This document shows, in pieces, positions 23,621 to 31,198 of a DNA stretch of 43,921 nucleotides. Within the stretch, counting starts at the first letter, position 1; every line of letters begins with the position of its first letter. Source of the DNA: Pyrinomonadaceae bacterium (GTDB lineage: Bacteria > Acidobacteriota > Blastocatellia > Pyrinomonadales > Pyrinomonadaceae); contig JAIBCC010000041.1 in assembly GCA_019694395.1 (NCBI GenBank), positions 1 through 43,921 on the forward strand, read 5' to 3'. Position numbers and translations under genes: made by a program. Under the pieces are notes generated by a model. That model saw only the letters and a list, made by a program, of their open reading frames with translations. It did no database searches and had not been told where the DNA came from.

Positions 23621-25411
23621 ATGGAAGAAATTAAAAAATTTGCCAAATATTTTTTACCCTACAAAAACCAAATCATTTTGGGCATTGTTTGCATTTTGTT
23701 CGGAATGATTTTCGGGTTGCTCGTTCCGTATTTGGTCGGGCGGGCGGTTGACGATTTGGGTAAAGAAATTACCTGGCAAAAGGTTGTTTATCACGCCGTA
23801 ATAATTTTAGGCGTTAATTTGATTAGCGGATTTTTCCTCTTTTGGCAGCGGCGGTTGCTGATTAACACTTCGCGTCATATTGAATACGATATGCGCCGTG
23901 ATTATTACGCGGCTTTGGTCGATCAGCCGTTGGAATTTTTTCATAATAACCGCGTCGGCGATTTGATGGCACGAGCGACGAATGATTTGGGGGCGGTTCG
24001 TCAGATTGTCGGACCGATGATTCTCTACACTTGCCAAGCCGTTTTTGCCCTTTGCATCAGCGTTCCGATTATGCTCAGTATCAGCGTTAAACTGACGCTT
24101 TTATTGTTTATTCCGATGCCGTTGGTTTCGCTGACGGTCAAAATTTTGGGGCAACAAGTTCACGTTCGTTTTGAAAAAATTCAGGAGTATTTTTCGACTA
24201 TTACGGCAACCGCACAGGAAAATTTGTCTGGCGTTCGAGTCGTCCGCGCCTACGCACAGGAAGGCGCGGAAATTGAGAAATTTCAAAAACTTAACCGTGA
24301 ATATGCAAAACAAAATCTTTCGCTGGTCAAATATGCGGCGGCAATGCGTCCGCTTTTGATGTTTTTTATCGGCTTGGGTTTTGTAATTATTGTCGGAGTC
24401 GGCGTGCCGATGGCGATTCGCGGAGAAATTACGGCGGGCGATTTTACGGCGTTCATTCTCTATCTGCAAAGGATGATTTGGTATCTGATCGCGCTTGGCT
24501 ATGTGGTCAATCTTTATCAGCGCGGAACGGCGAGCTTGAAACGATTCAACACGATTTTAGAAACCGTTCCAACCATTCGTAACGAAGAAAATGTTGAGGA
24601 ACAATCACCAATCAAAGGCGAAATCGAATTCCGCGAGTTGAATTTTGCCTACAACGGAAAACCTGTTTTGCAAAATATAAATCTGAAAATCAATCAAGGC
24701 GAAACAGTTGCTCTGGTCGGCAAAACCGGCAGCGGAAAATCTACGCTAATTAGTTTGATTCCAAGGCTTTTGGACGCACCCGAAAATTCGGTTTTGGTTG
24801 ACGGCGTTCCGGTCAGAAAATACCCGCTTGAACAATTAAGAAAAGCCATCGGAGTCGTTCCACAGGAAACTTTTCTGTTTAGTGATACGATTGCAGAAAA
24901 TATTTCTTTTGGTGTAGAGGTCCAAAGTCCAAAGTCCAAAGTCCAAAGTCTGGATGGCGAATCCGAAGTCCCAGATTTGCAGTCTGAAATAGAAAGGTCT
25001 GCAGAAATTGCGGGAGTAGCCGAGGACATTGAAGGATTTCTCTATAAATATCAACAGTTGGTCGGTGAACGCGGAATTTCTTTGTCGGGCGGGCAAAAAC
25101 AACGAACGGCGATTGCGCGGGCGATTATGCGGAACCCGCGAATTTTGATTCTGGACGATTCGCTTTCGGCGGTTGATACCTATACCGAAGAAAAGATCTT
25201 GCAAGGCTTAAAAGATGTCCGTGAAAACCGCACGACTTTGATCGTGGCTCATCGCGTTTCAACTGTCCGTGATGCCGATTTGATCTGCGTTTTGGAAGAC
25301 GGAAAAATTATTGAGCGCGGAACTCACGATGATTTGATAAAATTGAACGGCGAATACGCAGACCTTTACAATCGGCAGCTGTTAGAAGAAGAATTGGATG
25401 CGACTGATTAA
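23621..25411 (+). CDS. ABC exporter (transmembrane + ATPase half-transporter)
   Basis: 596 residues. Six transmembrane helices occupy ~1-310, with the exporter coupling stretch RVVRAYAQEGAEIEKF. The ATPase domain has Walker A GKTGSGKST, Q-loop VVPQETFLFSD, signature LSGGQKQR, Walker B ILILDDSLSAVD and H-loop VAHRVST. Known: MdlB/MsbA-like exporters work as dimers exporting lipids, peptides or drugs. Oddity: between Q-loop and signature (residues ~434-460) there is an insert VEVQSPKSKVQSL encoded by four tandem GTCCAAA units. This region is normally short. Such a proline/lysine-rich insert should lie on the surface. It is followed by a small membrane protein. Confidence 0.95.
   Translation: MEEIKKFAKYFLPYKNQIILGIVCILFGMIFGLLVPYLVGRAVDDLGKEITWQKVVYHAVIILGVNLISGFFLFWQRRLLINTSRHIEYDMRRDYYAALVDQPLEFFHNNRVGDLMARATNDLGAVRQIVGPMILYTCQAVFALCISVPIMLSISVKLTLLLFIPMPLVSLTVKILGQQVHVRFEKIQEYFSTITATAQENLSGVRVVRAYAQEGAEIEKFQKLNREYAKQNLSLVKYAAAMRPLLMFFIGLGFVIIVGVGVPMAIRGEITAGDFTAFILYLQRMIWYLIALGYVVNLYQRGTASLKRFNTILETVPTIRNEENVEEQSPIKGEIEFRELNFAYNGKPVLQNINLKINQGETVALVGKTGSGKSTLISLIPRLLDAPENSVLVDGVPVRKYPLEQLRKAIGVVPQETFLFSDTIAENISFGVEVQSPKSKVQSLDGESEVPDLQSEIERSAEIAGVAEDIEGFLYKYQQLVGERGISLSGGQKQRTAIARAIMRNPRILILDDSLSAVDTYTEEKILQGLKDVRENRTTLIVAHRVSTVRDADLICVLEDGKIIERGTHDDLIKLNGEYADLYNRQLLEEELDATD
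24920..24950. repeat. Tandem heptamer GTCCAAA inside the ABC gene
   Basis: Four GTCCAAA copies plus GTC, running in-frame within the ABC transporter coding sequence. The unit is 7 nt, so gain or loss of one copy would shift the frame. The following bases to ~24995 (GTCTGGATGGCGAATCCGAA) look like the tail of the same type of element seen in intergenic repeats. Confidence 0.88.
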
Positions 25412-25462
25412 AAGGGAAAAGGAAAAGCAAAAAATCAAAGGGCAAAGATCAAAAATCATTTT

Positions 25463-25903
25463 ATGAAACAAAATGTCGAGCAAATTTACAAAACAAATCT
25501 TATCGTCTGGGCAGCTTTTTTATTGAGCCAATCCGCTTTTTTTATGGCGTTGTATTTTGCCAAACCCGAACTTTTTCAGTTTGATTTTACCAAACCTGTT
25601 TTCGGCGATAATTTTATCGTGATAGCAATTTTCGGATTTATCGCAATCTTGAATTTGTTTATTGGTTTGTTTTTGCGGATGCAAACCGTCAATCAGGCGA
25701 TTGAGGAACAAAAACCGTTGATGGTGCAAACCGCCTTGATTTTAGGATTGGCTTTTTGTGAATCGCTTAGTCTTTTGGGACTCGTTTTAGCCTTTGCTTT
25801 TAATTACCAATATTTCTTTGCCTGGATGATTCTGGCAATTATCGGAATGTTTTTGCATTACCCGAAGAAGCAGAATTACTATGACGCATCTTTCAAGAAG
25901 TAA
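25463..25903 (+). CDS. Four-helix membrane protein of unknown function
   Basis: 146 residues with hydrophobic helices near 14-30, 48-70, 88-108 and 115-133. One helix reads TALILGLAFCESLSLLGLVL, with a buried Glu followed by small and Gly residues. This resembles the carboxylate helix of ATP-synthase c subunits, but the protein is longer. The name is uncertain. The TAA stop lies inside a palindrome made of AAGGAGT units, and the convergent IVP gene ends in the same palindrome. Confidence 0.7.
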   Translation: MKQNVEQIYKTNLIVWAAFLLSQSAFFMALYFAKPELFQFDFTKPVFGDNFIVIAIFGFIAILNLFIGLFLRMQTVNQAIEEQKPLMVQTALILGLAFCESLSLLGLVLAFAFNYQYFFAWMILAIIGMFLHYPKKQNYYDASFKK

Positions 25904-26001
25904 GGAGTAAGGAGTGAGGAGTAAGGAGTAAAAAGAATTGAGTAAATTATGTTGCTCAATTAAATTCAACAACACTCCCCACTCCTTACTCCTTACTTCT
26001 T
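25895..26001. repeat. Palindrome of GGAGTAA units between convergent genes
   Basis: The left arm is AAGAAGTAAGGAGTAAGGAG(TGAGGAGT). The right arm is its inverse, ending TCCTTACTTCTT. The arms are ~28 nt and enclose a TTGAG/CTCAA inner hairpin. The stop codons of both the membrane protein (TAA 25901-25903) and the IVP gene (TAA, 25993-25995 in reverse) fall inside the arms. Confidence 0.9.
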
Positions 26002-26385
26002 CAACGGTGGTAAGCACCAAGAATTAGCATTAGTTTGCATTGAAACAATCATCGAAATAATTTCCTCATATTCTTTGAATAATTTTCTCCCTGTTTCGGC
26101 TTCCAGATAACTACTACGAACAGAAAATTCAATCCAAGTTTGAGTCTCGGCGGCTTCACCTTCGGCATCATTGAGTTTGCTGATAAAAGCAGCAATATAA
26201 CGACGTTTGCGCCAAGCTTCGGCAATGTTGGCACAAACTGAGCGAGATGATCGGCGAATTTGGTCAGTCAGCGAAAAAGTTTCTTCTTTGGGAAACGATT
26301 TGCTGAGTTCGAAAATTAACATCCCCGCCTCAAACGCCTTTCGATAGACATCCAAATCTTGATGCCTAACAACCATTTTTGACAT
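25993..26385 (-). CDS. Four-helix bundle protein (23S rRNA-intervening-sequence type)
   Basis: 130 residues opening with MVVRHQDLDVYRKAFEAG, with FSLTDQIRRSSRSVCANIAE in the middle, and ending in an Ile/Met-rich helix. This is the TIGR02436-type four-helix bundle known as IVP because relatives were first seen in spirochaete 23S rRNA insertions. They are common as dispersed genes in Bacteroidetes, Planctomycetes and Acidobacteria, and function is unclear. It is bounded on both sides by GGAGTAA-type repeats. The last two codons (KK) and stop are part of the downstream palindrome. Confidence 0.9.
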   Translation of the reverse strand: MSKMVVRHQDLDVYRKAFEAGMLIFELSKSFPKEETFSLTDQIRRSSRSVCANIAEAWRKRRYIAAFISKLNDAEGEAAETQTWIEFSVRSSYLEAETGRKLFKEYEEIISMIVSMQTNANSWCLPPLKK

Positions 26386-26389
26386 AAAA

Positions 26390-26423
26390 ACTCCTTACTC
26401 CTTACTCTCCACTCTCTACTCCC
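26390..26423. repeat. GGAGTAA-unit array upstream of the IVP gene
   Basis: Tandem degenerate ACTCCTT / ACTCTCC units (GGAGTAA and GGAGAGT read in reverse), starting 5 nt before the IVP start codon. The TAG stop of the adjacent ATE/Bpt-like gene (26416-26418) lies in it. Together with 25895-26001 it frames the IVP gene. Confidence 0.82.
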
Positions 26424-27081
26424 GAAAATCTACCCAATTCCCTTGCCAGTCATACATTTCAAGCGCGCGAAAACGTTTTTTATAATCGTAAAAAGATTCG
26501 CCTTCATACGCATAGCCCTGATAATAAAAGTTTTTGCCGGTTTCCTGCGCGTATTTGATCTCGAGCAGCATTGTCAGAATTCCCAAACCGCGTCTAATTT
26601 CGGTTGGCTCAAACATTGCGTAAATTCCTGAAACGGAATCGTGTCCTTCGTTAAAAAAACTAACGGCTAAAAGTTTTTCGTTTTCGTAGCAACAAAGTTC
26701 AAAAGCCTCGCTCGGAACGATTGCAGGCTGGGGCGAAAGAAAAACGTAAATTGATTCGGGGGGATATTCTTCAAAACGTGTTTTGTGACGATGAAAGAGT
26801 GCCTCTTTTTCTTCGTCAATTAGAATCGGACGAATAATTATTTGTAAATCTTCGTTTCGCTTTAGATTACGGCGTTGGGCTTTTGATAAAGTAAAATCCG
26901 CTAACCTAATTCGCAGCGGCAAAACTTTACGATATTCTCCGCGAAAAACACCGACATTGTGACGAAAAAAATATGTGCCGAAATTACGCCAGCCTTCCGC
27001 AAGGAGAAAATCCATTTCAAAGGGGGAAACATAACTCGTCTCAAAAGCCTCATTGATGAGTGAAAAATTACTACCGAACAT
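26416..27081 (-). CDS. Arginyl/leucyl-tRNA-protein transferase-like (ATE/Bpt family)
   Basis: 221 residues. The matching segments are LPLRIRLADFTLSKAQRRNL (Bpt/ATE arginine-rich pocket), ESIYVFLSPQ, SGIYAMFEPTEIRRGLGILT and FYYQGYAYEGESFYDYKKRF. Known: ATE/Bpt enzymes add Arg or Leu from tRNA to protein N-termini for N-degron breakdown. The family's N-terminal cysteine motif (CxxC and CP) is absent. The segment before LPLRI is VGVFRGEYRKV, with no cysteines. The C-terminal catalytic fold seems complete. Either a cysteine-free variant or another GNAT-like transferase. TAG stop in a repeat. Confidence 0.72.
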   Translation of the reverse strand: MFGSNFSLINEAFETSYVSPFEMDFLLAEGWRNFGTYFFRHNVGVFRGEYRKVLPLRIRLADFTLSKAQRRNLKRNEDLQIIIRPILIDEEKEALFHRHKTRFEEYPPESIYVFLSPQPAIVPSEAFELCCYENEKLLAVSFFNEGHDSVSGIYAMFEPTEIRRGLGILTMLLEIKYAQETGKNFYYQGYAYEGESFYDYKKRFRALEMYDWQGNWVDFRE

Positions 27082-27110
27082 ACTGCATTTTCGATTTTTG
27101 ATTTTTGATT

Positions 27111-28445
27111 TTAGTCAATTAATTCGCGGTCTTTGGTTTCGATCACAAACGGCAAAGCGAGAAGTCCGGCAATCGGAACAAATCCGACATAAAAAAGCAC
27201 ATCCAGCGCACTGTCGAGCGCATTTGCTCCACGCGCCGCAATGCTTCCGACCAAAAAAGGTCCCGCTGCCGCAATCAAACGACCAATATTGTAAGTAAAT
27301 CCTGCGCCCGTTCCGCGCAAACGGGTTGGATAAAGTTCCGGCAGATAATAGGTAAAACTTCCAAAGACTCCAAAAACCGTCAGACCAATCGGAAAATACA
27401 TATACAGACGCATATGAGGTTCGAGATTTAGCCCGAATGCCGCCATAATTGAAACCGCTGAAAGTAAAAAGTAGATAAAAAACATTTTCTTGCGTCCCAG
27501 GAATTTGGCTGCCGGGATCGTCAAAAGCGTTCCTATCAAACCGCCCAAGTTAAAACTATTAGTTGCCGTCCGCACCCATTGTTGTTTGAGGGCTTCGGTT
27601 GCCAGAGCATCTAAACCGGTCAGTGATGCCTCTTTTGCCCCCAAACCGTTCGCCACCACCGGAATAAAGGCATTGCAGCTCCACCACATAATCAACGCCG
27701 TAATTGCCATACAAAAACCGCTGATCGTGATCCATAAATATTCCGGACTAAAGAGTTCCGAGATTTTTGCAGATTGTTCTCCGGCAACTTTTTTCCAACG
27801 CTCAGGCTCTTTAACAAAAATACGAACTACAAAAGCCACTGCCGCCGGAATTAATCCGCACAGGAAAACATATCGCCACGAAACAGCAGGATCATTAAAA
27901 TAAACTCCGGTGATCTGGAAAGTTAAAAACGTCGCTAAAAATAATCCCATCGGAGCTGATGTATAAAGGATTGCGCCTGCTTCAACCCGACGTTTATCCG
28001 GCACAACTTCCGCGACCATTGCCGCACCTGCCGCCCATTCTCCGCCAATTCCTAAACTGGCAATGATTCGACAAATAATCAAAAACCACATATTCGGAGC
28101 AAAAGCACACGCCGCCGTTCCGAGCGCATAAAGCAGCATTGTCAGTAGCAAAGTTTTGGTGCGTCCGATCTTATCGGCAACTTTGCCAAACAAAACACCG
28201 CCAATTGCCCATCCGATCAGCAAAATAGAAGTTAAAATTCCCGTCCATTGAAGAGTGGCGGCTTTGGCTTCGGGCGAACCGATGGTTAATCCTAAAAGCG
28301 TCGGCACACAGTTCGGTGCTACATAGTTAAATAACAACCCGTCAAAAACATCAAATCCCCAGCCTAACCACGCGGCAAAAATTACCGTCCATTGATAACC
28401 GTTCATATCAAGGAAGGTGCGTTCCGATTTTGCAACTGAATCCAT
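27111..28445 (-). CDS. MFS transporter (aromatic-acid/sugar-type)
   Basis: 444 residues with twelve predicted helices. The N-terminal GFDVFDGLLFNYVAPN and loop 2-3 motif GVLFGKVADKIGRTKTLL are MFS features, as are RIIASLGIGGEWAAGAAMVAE and the later ELYPTRLRGTGAGFTYNIGR. This pattern fits AAHS/sugar-type carriers importing organic acids. The Asp in helix 1 (FDVFD) is conserved in the AAHS group. Substrate unknown. It starts with MDSVAKSERTF at 28445, and a promoter region shared with the divergent thioesterase lies upstream. Confidence 0.92.
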   Translation of the reverse strand: MDSVAKSERTFLDMNGYQWTVIFAAWLGWGFDVFDGLLFNYVAPNCVPTLLGLTIGSPEAKAATLQWTGILTSILLIGWAIGGVLFGKVADKIGRTKTLLLTMLLYALGTAACAFAPNMWFLIICRIIASLGIGGEWAAGAAMVAEVVPDKRRVEAGAILYTSAPMGLFLATFLTFQITGVYFNDPAVSWRYVFLCGLIPAAVAFVVRIFVKEPERWKKVAGEQSAKISELFSPEYLWITISGFCMAITALIMWWSCNAFIPVVANGLGAKEASLTGLDALATEALKQQWVRTATNSFNLGGLIGTLLTIPAAKFLGRKKMFFIYFLLSAVSIMAAFGLNLEPHMRLYMYFPIGLTVFGVFGSFTYYLPELYPTRLRGTGAGFTYNIGRLIAAAGPFLVGSIAARGANALDSALDVLFYVGFVPIAGLLALPFVIETKDRELID

Positions 28446-28608
28446 ATTTTTTTGTTTTGATAAAGTATTGAAAAGTGAAATAAATTTAAGCTGATTTTGT
28501 CATAAAAAACAAGTATTTAGCGACAAATGCCACCAGAATTACAATACTTAGTCAATAATCCGCTCTCCATCTATGTCAATCTGTGCTTATCTGTGGTTAA
28601 ATTTTCTT

Positions 28609-29076
28609 ATGAATAATGAAAAATCACTTCAGGAAACTTACGCACCAAATGGAATTTGTTTCGGTTGCGGCGTTGCCAATGATAAAGGTTTGCGAATCCG
28701 CAGTTTTGCTAAAGATGACGAGGTAGTTTGTGAATGGCACGCCGAACCGCATCACCAAGCCTTTCCCGGAATGCTCAACGGCGGAATTATCGGTGCTCTA
28801 CTTGATTGTCACTCTAATTGGACAGCAGCTTATTTTTTGATGAAACAAAATGGTAAAACCGAACCTGATTGCACCGTGACGGCTGATTTTCACGTTAAAT
28901 TAAAACGCCCGACTCCATTTGATGCAACTCTTTACCTCAACGCAAAAGTAGTTGAATCAACCGAAGATAAAGCAATTGTCGAAGCTGAATTGATCGCCAA
29001 TGAAAAAGTTTGTGCCACCTGTCGCGGAACTTTTGTAGCAGTAAAGCCCGGGCATCCTGCCTATCATCGTTGGTAA
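28609..29076 (+). CDS. Hotdog-fold thioesterase-like protein
   Basis: The start at 28609 is preferred to 28573, whose extra codons come from a repetitive leader (ATCTGTGCTTATCTGTGGTTA). The opening CFGCGVANDKGLRIRSF and FPGMLNGGIIGALLDCHSNW (NGG turn replacing HGG) identify a PaaI-like/DUF4442 hotdog subgroup. Known: acyl-CoA thioesterase activity is likely. CFGCG is a conserved Cys pair in this subgroup. It ends in RGTFVAVKPGHPAYHRW. A terminator-like hairpin follows 120 nt downstream. Confidence 0.85.
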   Translation: MNNEKSLQETYAPNGICFGCGVANDKGLRIRSFAKDDEVVCEWHAEPHHQAFPGMLNGGIIGALLDCHSNWTAAYFLMKQNGKTEPDCTVTADFHVKLKRPTPFDATLYLNAKVVESTEDKAIVEAELIANEKVCATCRGTFVAVKPGHPAYHRW

Positions 29077-29194
29077 AGATTAAATTTTACTACCCGCTTG
29101 GTAATTTTTAGACTTAAATTTTAAAATATTTTCCAAATAGCTTACGCAAAAACTGTAACCTATTGATATTACACCTACTTATTATATTCTCAAA

Positions 29195-29219
29195 GCCACC
29201 CGTGCGGGTGGCGTTTTTT
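29195..29219 (+). terminator. Rho-independent terminator (GCCACCC stem)
   Basis: GCCACCC-GTGC-GGGTGGC is a perfect 7-bp GC-rich stem with a tetraloop, followed by GTTTTTT. It lies ~120 nt after the thioesterase stop. The 29077-29194 stretch between has no gene and could be the 3' UTR or a small RNA. Confidence 0.92.
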
Positions 29220-29308
29220 ATTTGTCGGAATACTATTCTAAAAAGTGTCAGGGCAGATCAATGATTTGTCGGCATTTATAATTTGATAAACAGAAGGAGA
29301 GAATTTTT

Positions 29309-29623
29309 ATGCAGTTTACTAAATCGATTTTTATGTATGCACGTGGGGAAGAGGTTGTATCTATGCAGGATTTATTGTCATCATTAAATGAAGAATATAA
29401 CTTTACAAACAGAAAGATTGAATCCACCGGTTACTTTGGTTTTGACACAGTTCATATTGTCAGAGATTTTCAAAACTTTTTTGGATTACCGCCAAGCGGA
29501 GCCTTCGACTATCAAACCTGGTATACGGCTGAAACCAAATACGGTGACATGATAAGAAATTTACAAAAACAAAGCCCGCCTTCCAAACCGGAACCAAAAT
29601 GGGCAAACCAAAGAAAATGGTAG
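29309..29623 (+). CDS. Stand-alone peptidoglycan-binding-fold protein
   Basis: 104 residues with SD AAGGAG upstream. The core matches PG_binding_1: EEVVSMQDLLSSLNEEY, then TGYFGFDTVHIVRDFQNFFG (with FG..T...FQ of the family) and SGAFDYQTW (typical DGxxGxxTW). No signal peptide is seen, unusual for a wall-binding domain, and no catalytic domain is fused. It is flanked by terminators on both sides, so probably a single-gene unit. The C-terminal tail KPEPKWANQRKW is basic. Confidence 0.8.
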   Translation: MQFTKSIFMYARGEEVVSMQDLLSSLNEEYNFTNRKIESTGYFGFDTVHIVRDFQNFFGLPPSGAFDYQTWYTAETKYGDMIRNLQKQSPPSKPEPKWANQRKW

Positions 29624-29652
29624 TAGCTTATTCATTGTATTCTCAATAGTTT

Positions 29653-29679
29653 AGGGACGGATTTATTTTCGTCCTTTTT
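29653..29679 (+). terminator. Terminator of the PG-binding-fold gene
   Basis: GGGACG pairs with CGTCC (G-U at the base) around a ~10-nt loop, followed by TTTTT. It is 30 nt after the stop codon. Confidence 0.68.
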
Positions 29680-29689
29680 CATTTTCTAC

Positions 29690-29729
29690 AAAAAATAAAA
29701 GTTGCCTAAACTTTAATTTAAGCAACTTT
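29690..29729 (-). terminator. Terminator of the Spy-like gene
   Basis: On the minus strand, AAAGTTGCTTAAA pairs with TTTAGGCAACTTT (GU pairs tolerated) and is followed by TTATTTTTTG. It lies ~25 nt past the Spy-like stop. Confidence 0.75.
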
Positions 29730-29753
29730 CTGATTTAAGTTTTACCTTTTTAA

Positions 29754-30485
29754 TTAATTTTCGTCACCCGGTTTTTTCGGTTGATTTGGCTGTCCCGGTT
29801 GATTTGGTTGCCCCGGTCTGCCCATTCTATTTGGACGGTTTTGACGCATTTGCTGCATATTCTTGAACTTTTCATTTCTGATTGTTTCAAGCTGTTTGCG
29901 TTGTTCAGGCGTAAAGATATTCAAAAATTCCTGATGGGCTTGTTCCATTTTGGTTTTCATAGCGTCCATCTCGGTTTTTCTCTTATCCTGCATTTCTTTA
30001 CGTTTGGCTTCGAGTCCGTCAAGTTTGGCTTTTTGTTCGGCAGTCAAGGTGCCGAGGCTTTTTGCTGACATCAATTGACGCATTTCTTCAGGATTAATTT
30101 CAGGTTTTTGTCCTTCCATCGGCGGTTGCGGACGATTCTTACGCATTGCTTCTCTTTCAGTGAACATTTTCTTTCTGAAATCAAACAATTTAACTTTTTG
30201 GTCATTGGTTAGATTTAACTGAAAGATTTCATCATCGCTGATGCCAAAACCACCGTCGGGACCACGCATTCTACCATGTGCTCCATCACCGCGACCTTCG
30301 CGCATTCCACGCATACCGCCGCCGCGTTTACCGCCCGGTCCTCCATCAGGTCCGCCGCCTTGACGCATTCTCATTCCGCCCGGTTCACCTTGCGGAGGCA
30401 TTCCGCCGGGTTGCTGACCGAAAATAACTGCATTTAATCCGAGAACTACTCCAATAATTAAACTTAAAACGAATAATTTTTTCAT
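29754..30485 (-). CDS. Spy/CpxP-like periplasmic protein, Gly/Met-rich
   Basis: The ATG at 30485 (MKKLFVLSLIIGVVLGLNAV) begins the signal peptide and has GGGGGT upstream on its strand; earlier starts add no conserved sequence. A Gly/Met/Arg-rich stretch (GQQPGGMPP..GGMRMRQGGGP) at ~25-75 is followed by helical LTxxQ modules: LTNDQKVKLFDF, LTAEQKAKLDGL, FTPEQRKQLETI. Known: the LTxxQ fold in Spy/CpxP acts as an ATP-independent periplasmic chaperone or metal-stress sensor. The Gln/Pro/Asn C-terminus is low complexity. Divergent from mscL. Confidence 0.85.
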   Translation of the reverse strand: MKKLFVLSLIIGVVLGLNAVIFGQQPGGMPPQGEPGGMRMRQGGGPDGGPGGKRGGGMRGMREGRGDGAHGRMRGPDGGFGISDDEIFQLNLTNDQKVKLFDFRKKMFTEREAMRKNRPQPPMEGQKPEINPEEMRQLMSAKSLGTLTAEQKAKLDGLEAKRKEMQDKRKTEMDAMKTKMEQAHQEFLNIFTPEQRKQLETIRNEKFKNMQQMRQNRPNRMGRPGQPNQPGQPNQPKKPGDEN

Positions 30486-30693
30486 TATTACCCCCAAATT
30501 TTTCTGATATTGTTGATGCTTTGGTGCATCTTGATTATTTAGACGCAAAAGAATTCCCTTTAGTCTAATCATTTACAAAACTTTACAGACTTTTTGTTTT
30601 GAGAATAAAACCGTTATCGGCTTGACGCAAAAAACTATTCAAATTATTGTGAAAATGCCCCTTTTAACAGATAAACTTGAGGAGATTTTTTTT

Positions 30694-31119
30694 ATGTGGA
30701 AAGACTTTAAGGCGTTTTTGGGACGCGGAAATGTGCTTGATCTGGCAATAGGTGTCATTTTGGGCGCGGCGTTTGGTAAAATTGTTACGACCTTTACCGA
30801 AGGAATTATTATGCCGATTGTTGGGCTAGTCACTGGTGGAACTGATTTTAAGTCAAAATTTATCAATTTGAGTTCAGTGCCTTTACCAATGAAAGATGGT
30901 GTAGTTGATTTTGAGGCAGTAAAAAAAGCCGGATTACCTGTTATTCAATACGGACAGCTCGTCAGCGATATTCTAAATTTTGTCATTGTTGGATTTGTGA
31001 TGTTTTTGCTGGCTAAATGGGCAATGAGCTATTTTGCCAAATTGGCTGCCGCAACGCCACCTCCGCCAACCGAAACATTGCTGACTGAAATCCGTGATCT
31101 TCTGAAAGTAAAGAAATAG
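30694..31119 (+). CDS. mscL: Large-conductance mechanosensitive channel
   Basis: The ATG at 30694 has SD GAGGAG 8-13 nt upstream and gives MWKDFKAFLGRGNVLDLAIG, the standard N-terminus; an upstream start would add an unrelated stretch. 141 residues. TM1 is LAIGVILGAAFGKIV; TM2 is ILNFVIVGFVMFLLAKW. The C-terminal amphipathic helix TETLLTEIRDLLK is present. Known: a homopentamer in the inner membrane that opens under membrane tension on hypo-osmotic shock. A palindrome follows the stop. Confidence 0.96.
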   Translation: MWKDFKAFLGRGNVLDLAIGVILGAAFGKIVTTFTEGIIMPIVGLVTGGTDFKSKFINLSSVPLPMKDGVVDFEAVKKAGLPVIQYGQLVSDILNFVIVGFVMFLLAKWAMSYFAKLAAATPPPPTETLLTEIRDLLKVKK

Positions 31120-31124
31120 TAGAT

Positions 31125-31198
31125 TGTCAAAAGTTAAAAAGTCGAAAGTCAGCTGGAAAATTAAATTTTTTAACTTTTGACATTCGACTTTCGACTCA
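31125..31198. repeat. Inverted repeat between mscL and the 5-FTHF cyclo-ligase
   Basis: TGTCAAAAGTTAAAAA (31125-31140) is the perfect inverse of TTTTTAACTTTTGACA (31167-31182). GTCGAAAGTC follows the first arm, and its inverse GACTTTCGAC follows the second, so the block order is shuffled rather than mirrored. The TGA stop of the convergent cyclo-ligase (31196-31198) borders the right arm. Confidence 0.85.

Noticed and set aside
24920..24950. Heptamer tract as a sequencing or assembly artefact
   Set aside because: It is in frame and the surrounding coding sequence is intact, so I kept it as real, though read-level checking would be decisive.
25895..26423. Repeated GGAGTAA units as a CRISPR array
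   Set aside because: Units are 7 nt, without spacers of uniform length and without cas genes.
28511..28549. AAGTATT/AATACTT dyad as operator between the MFS and hotdog genes
   Set aside because: Seven AT-rich bases with a long spacer are expected by chance in this composition.
31125..31198. Rho-independent terminator of mscL
   Set aside because: The stem is AT-rich and its T-run is inside the arm rather than after it, so I called it a repeat only.
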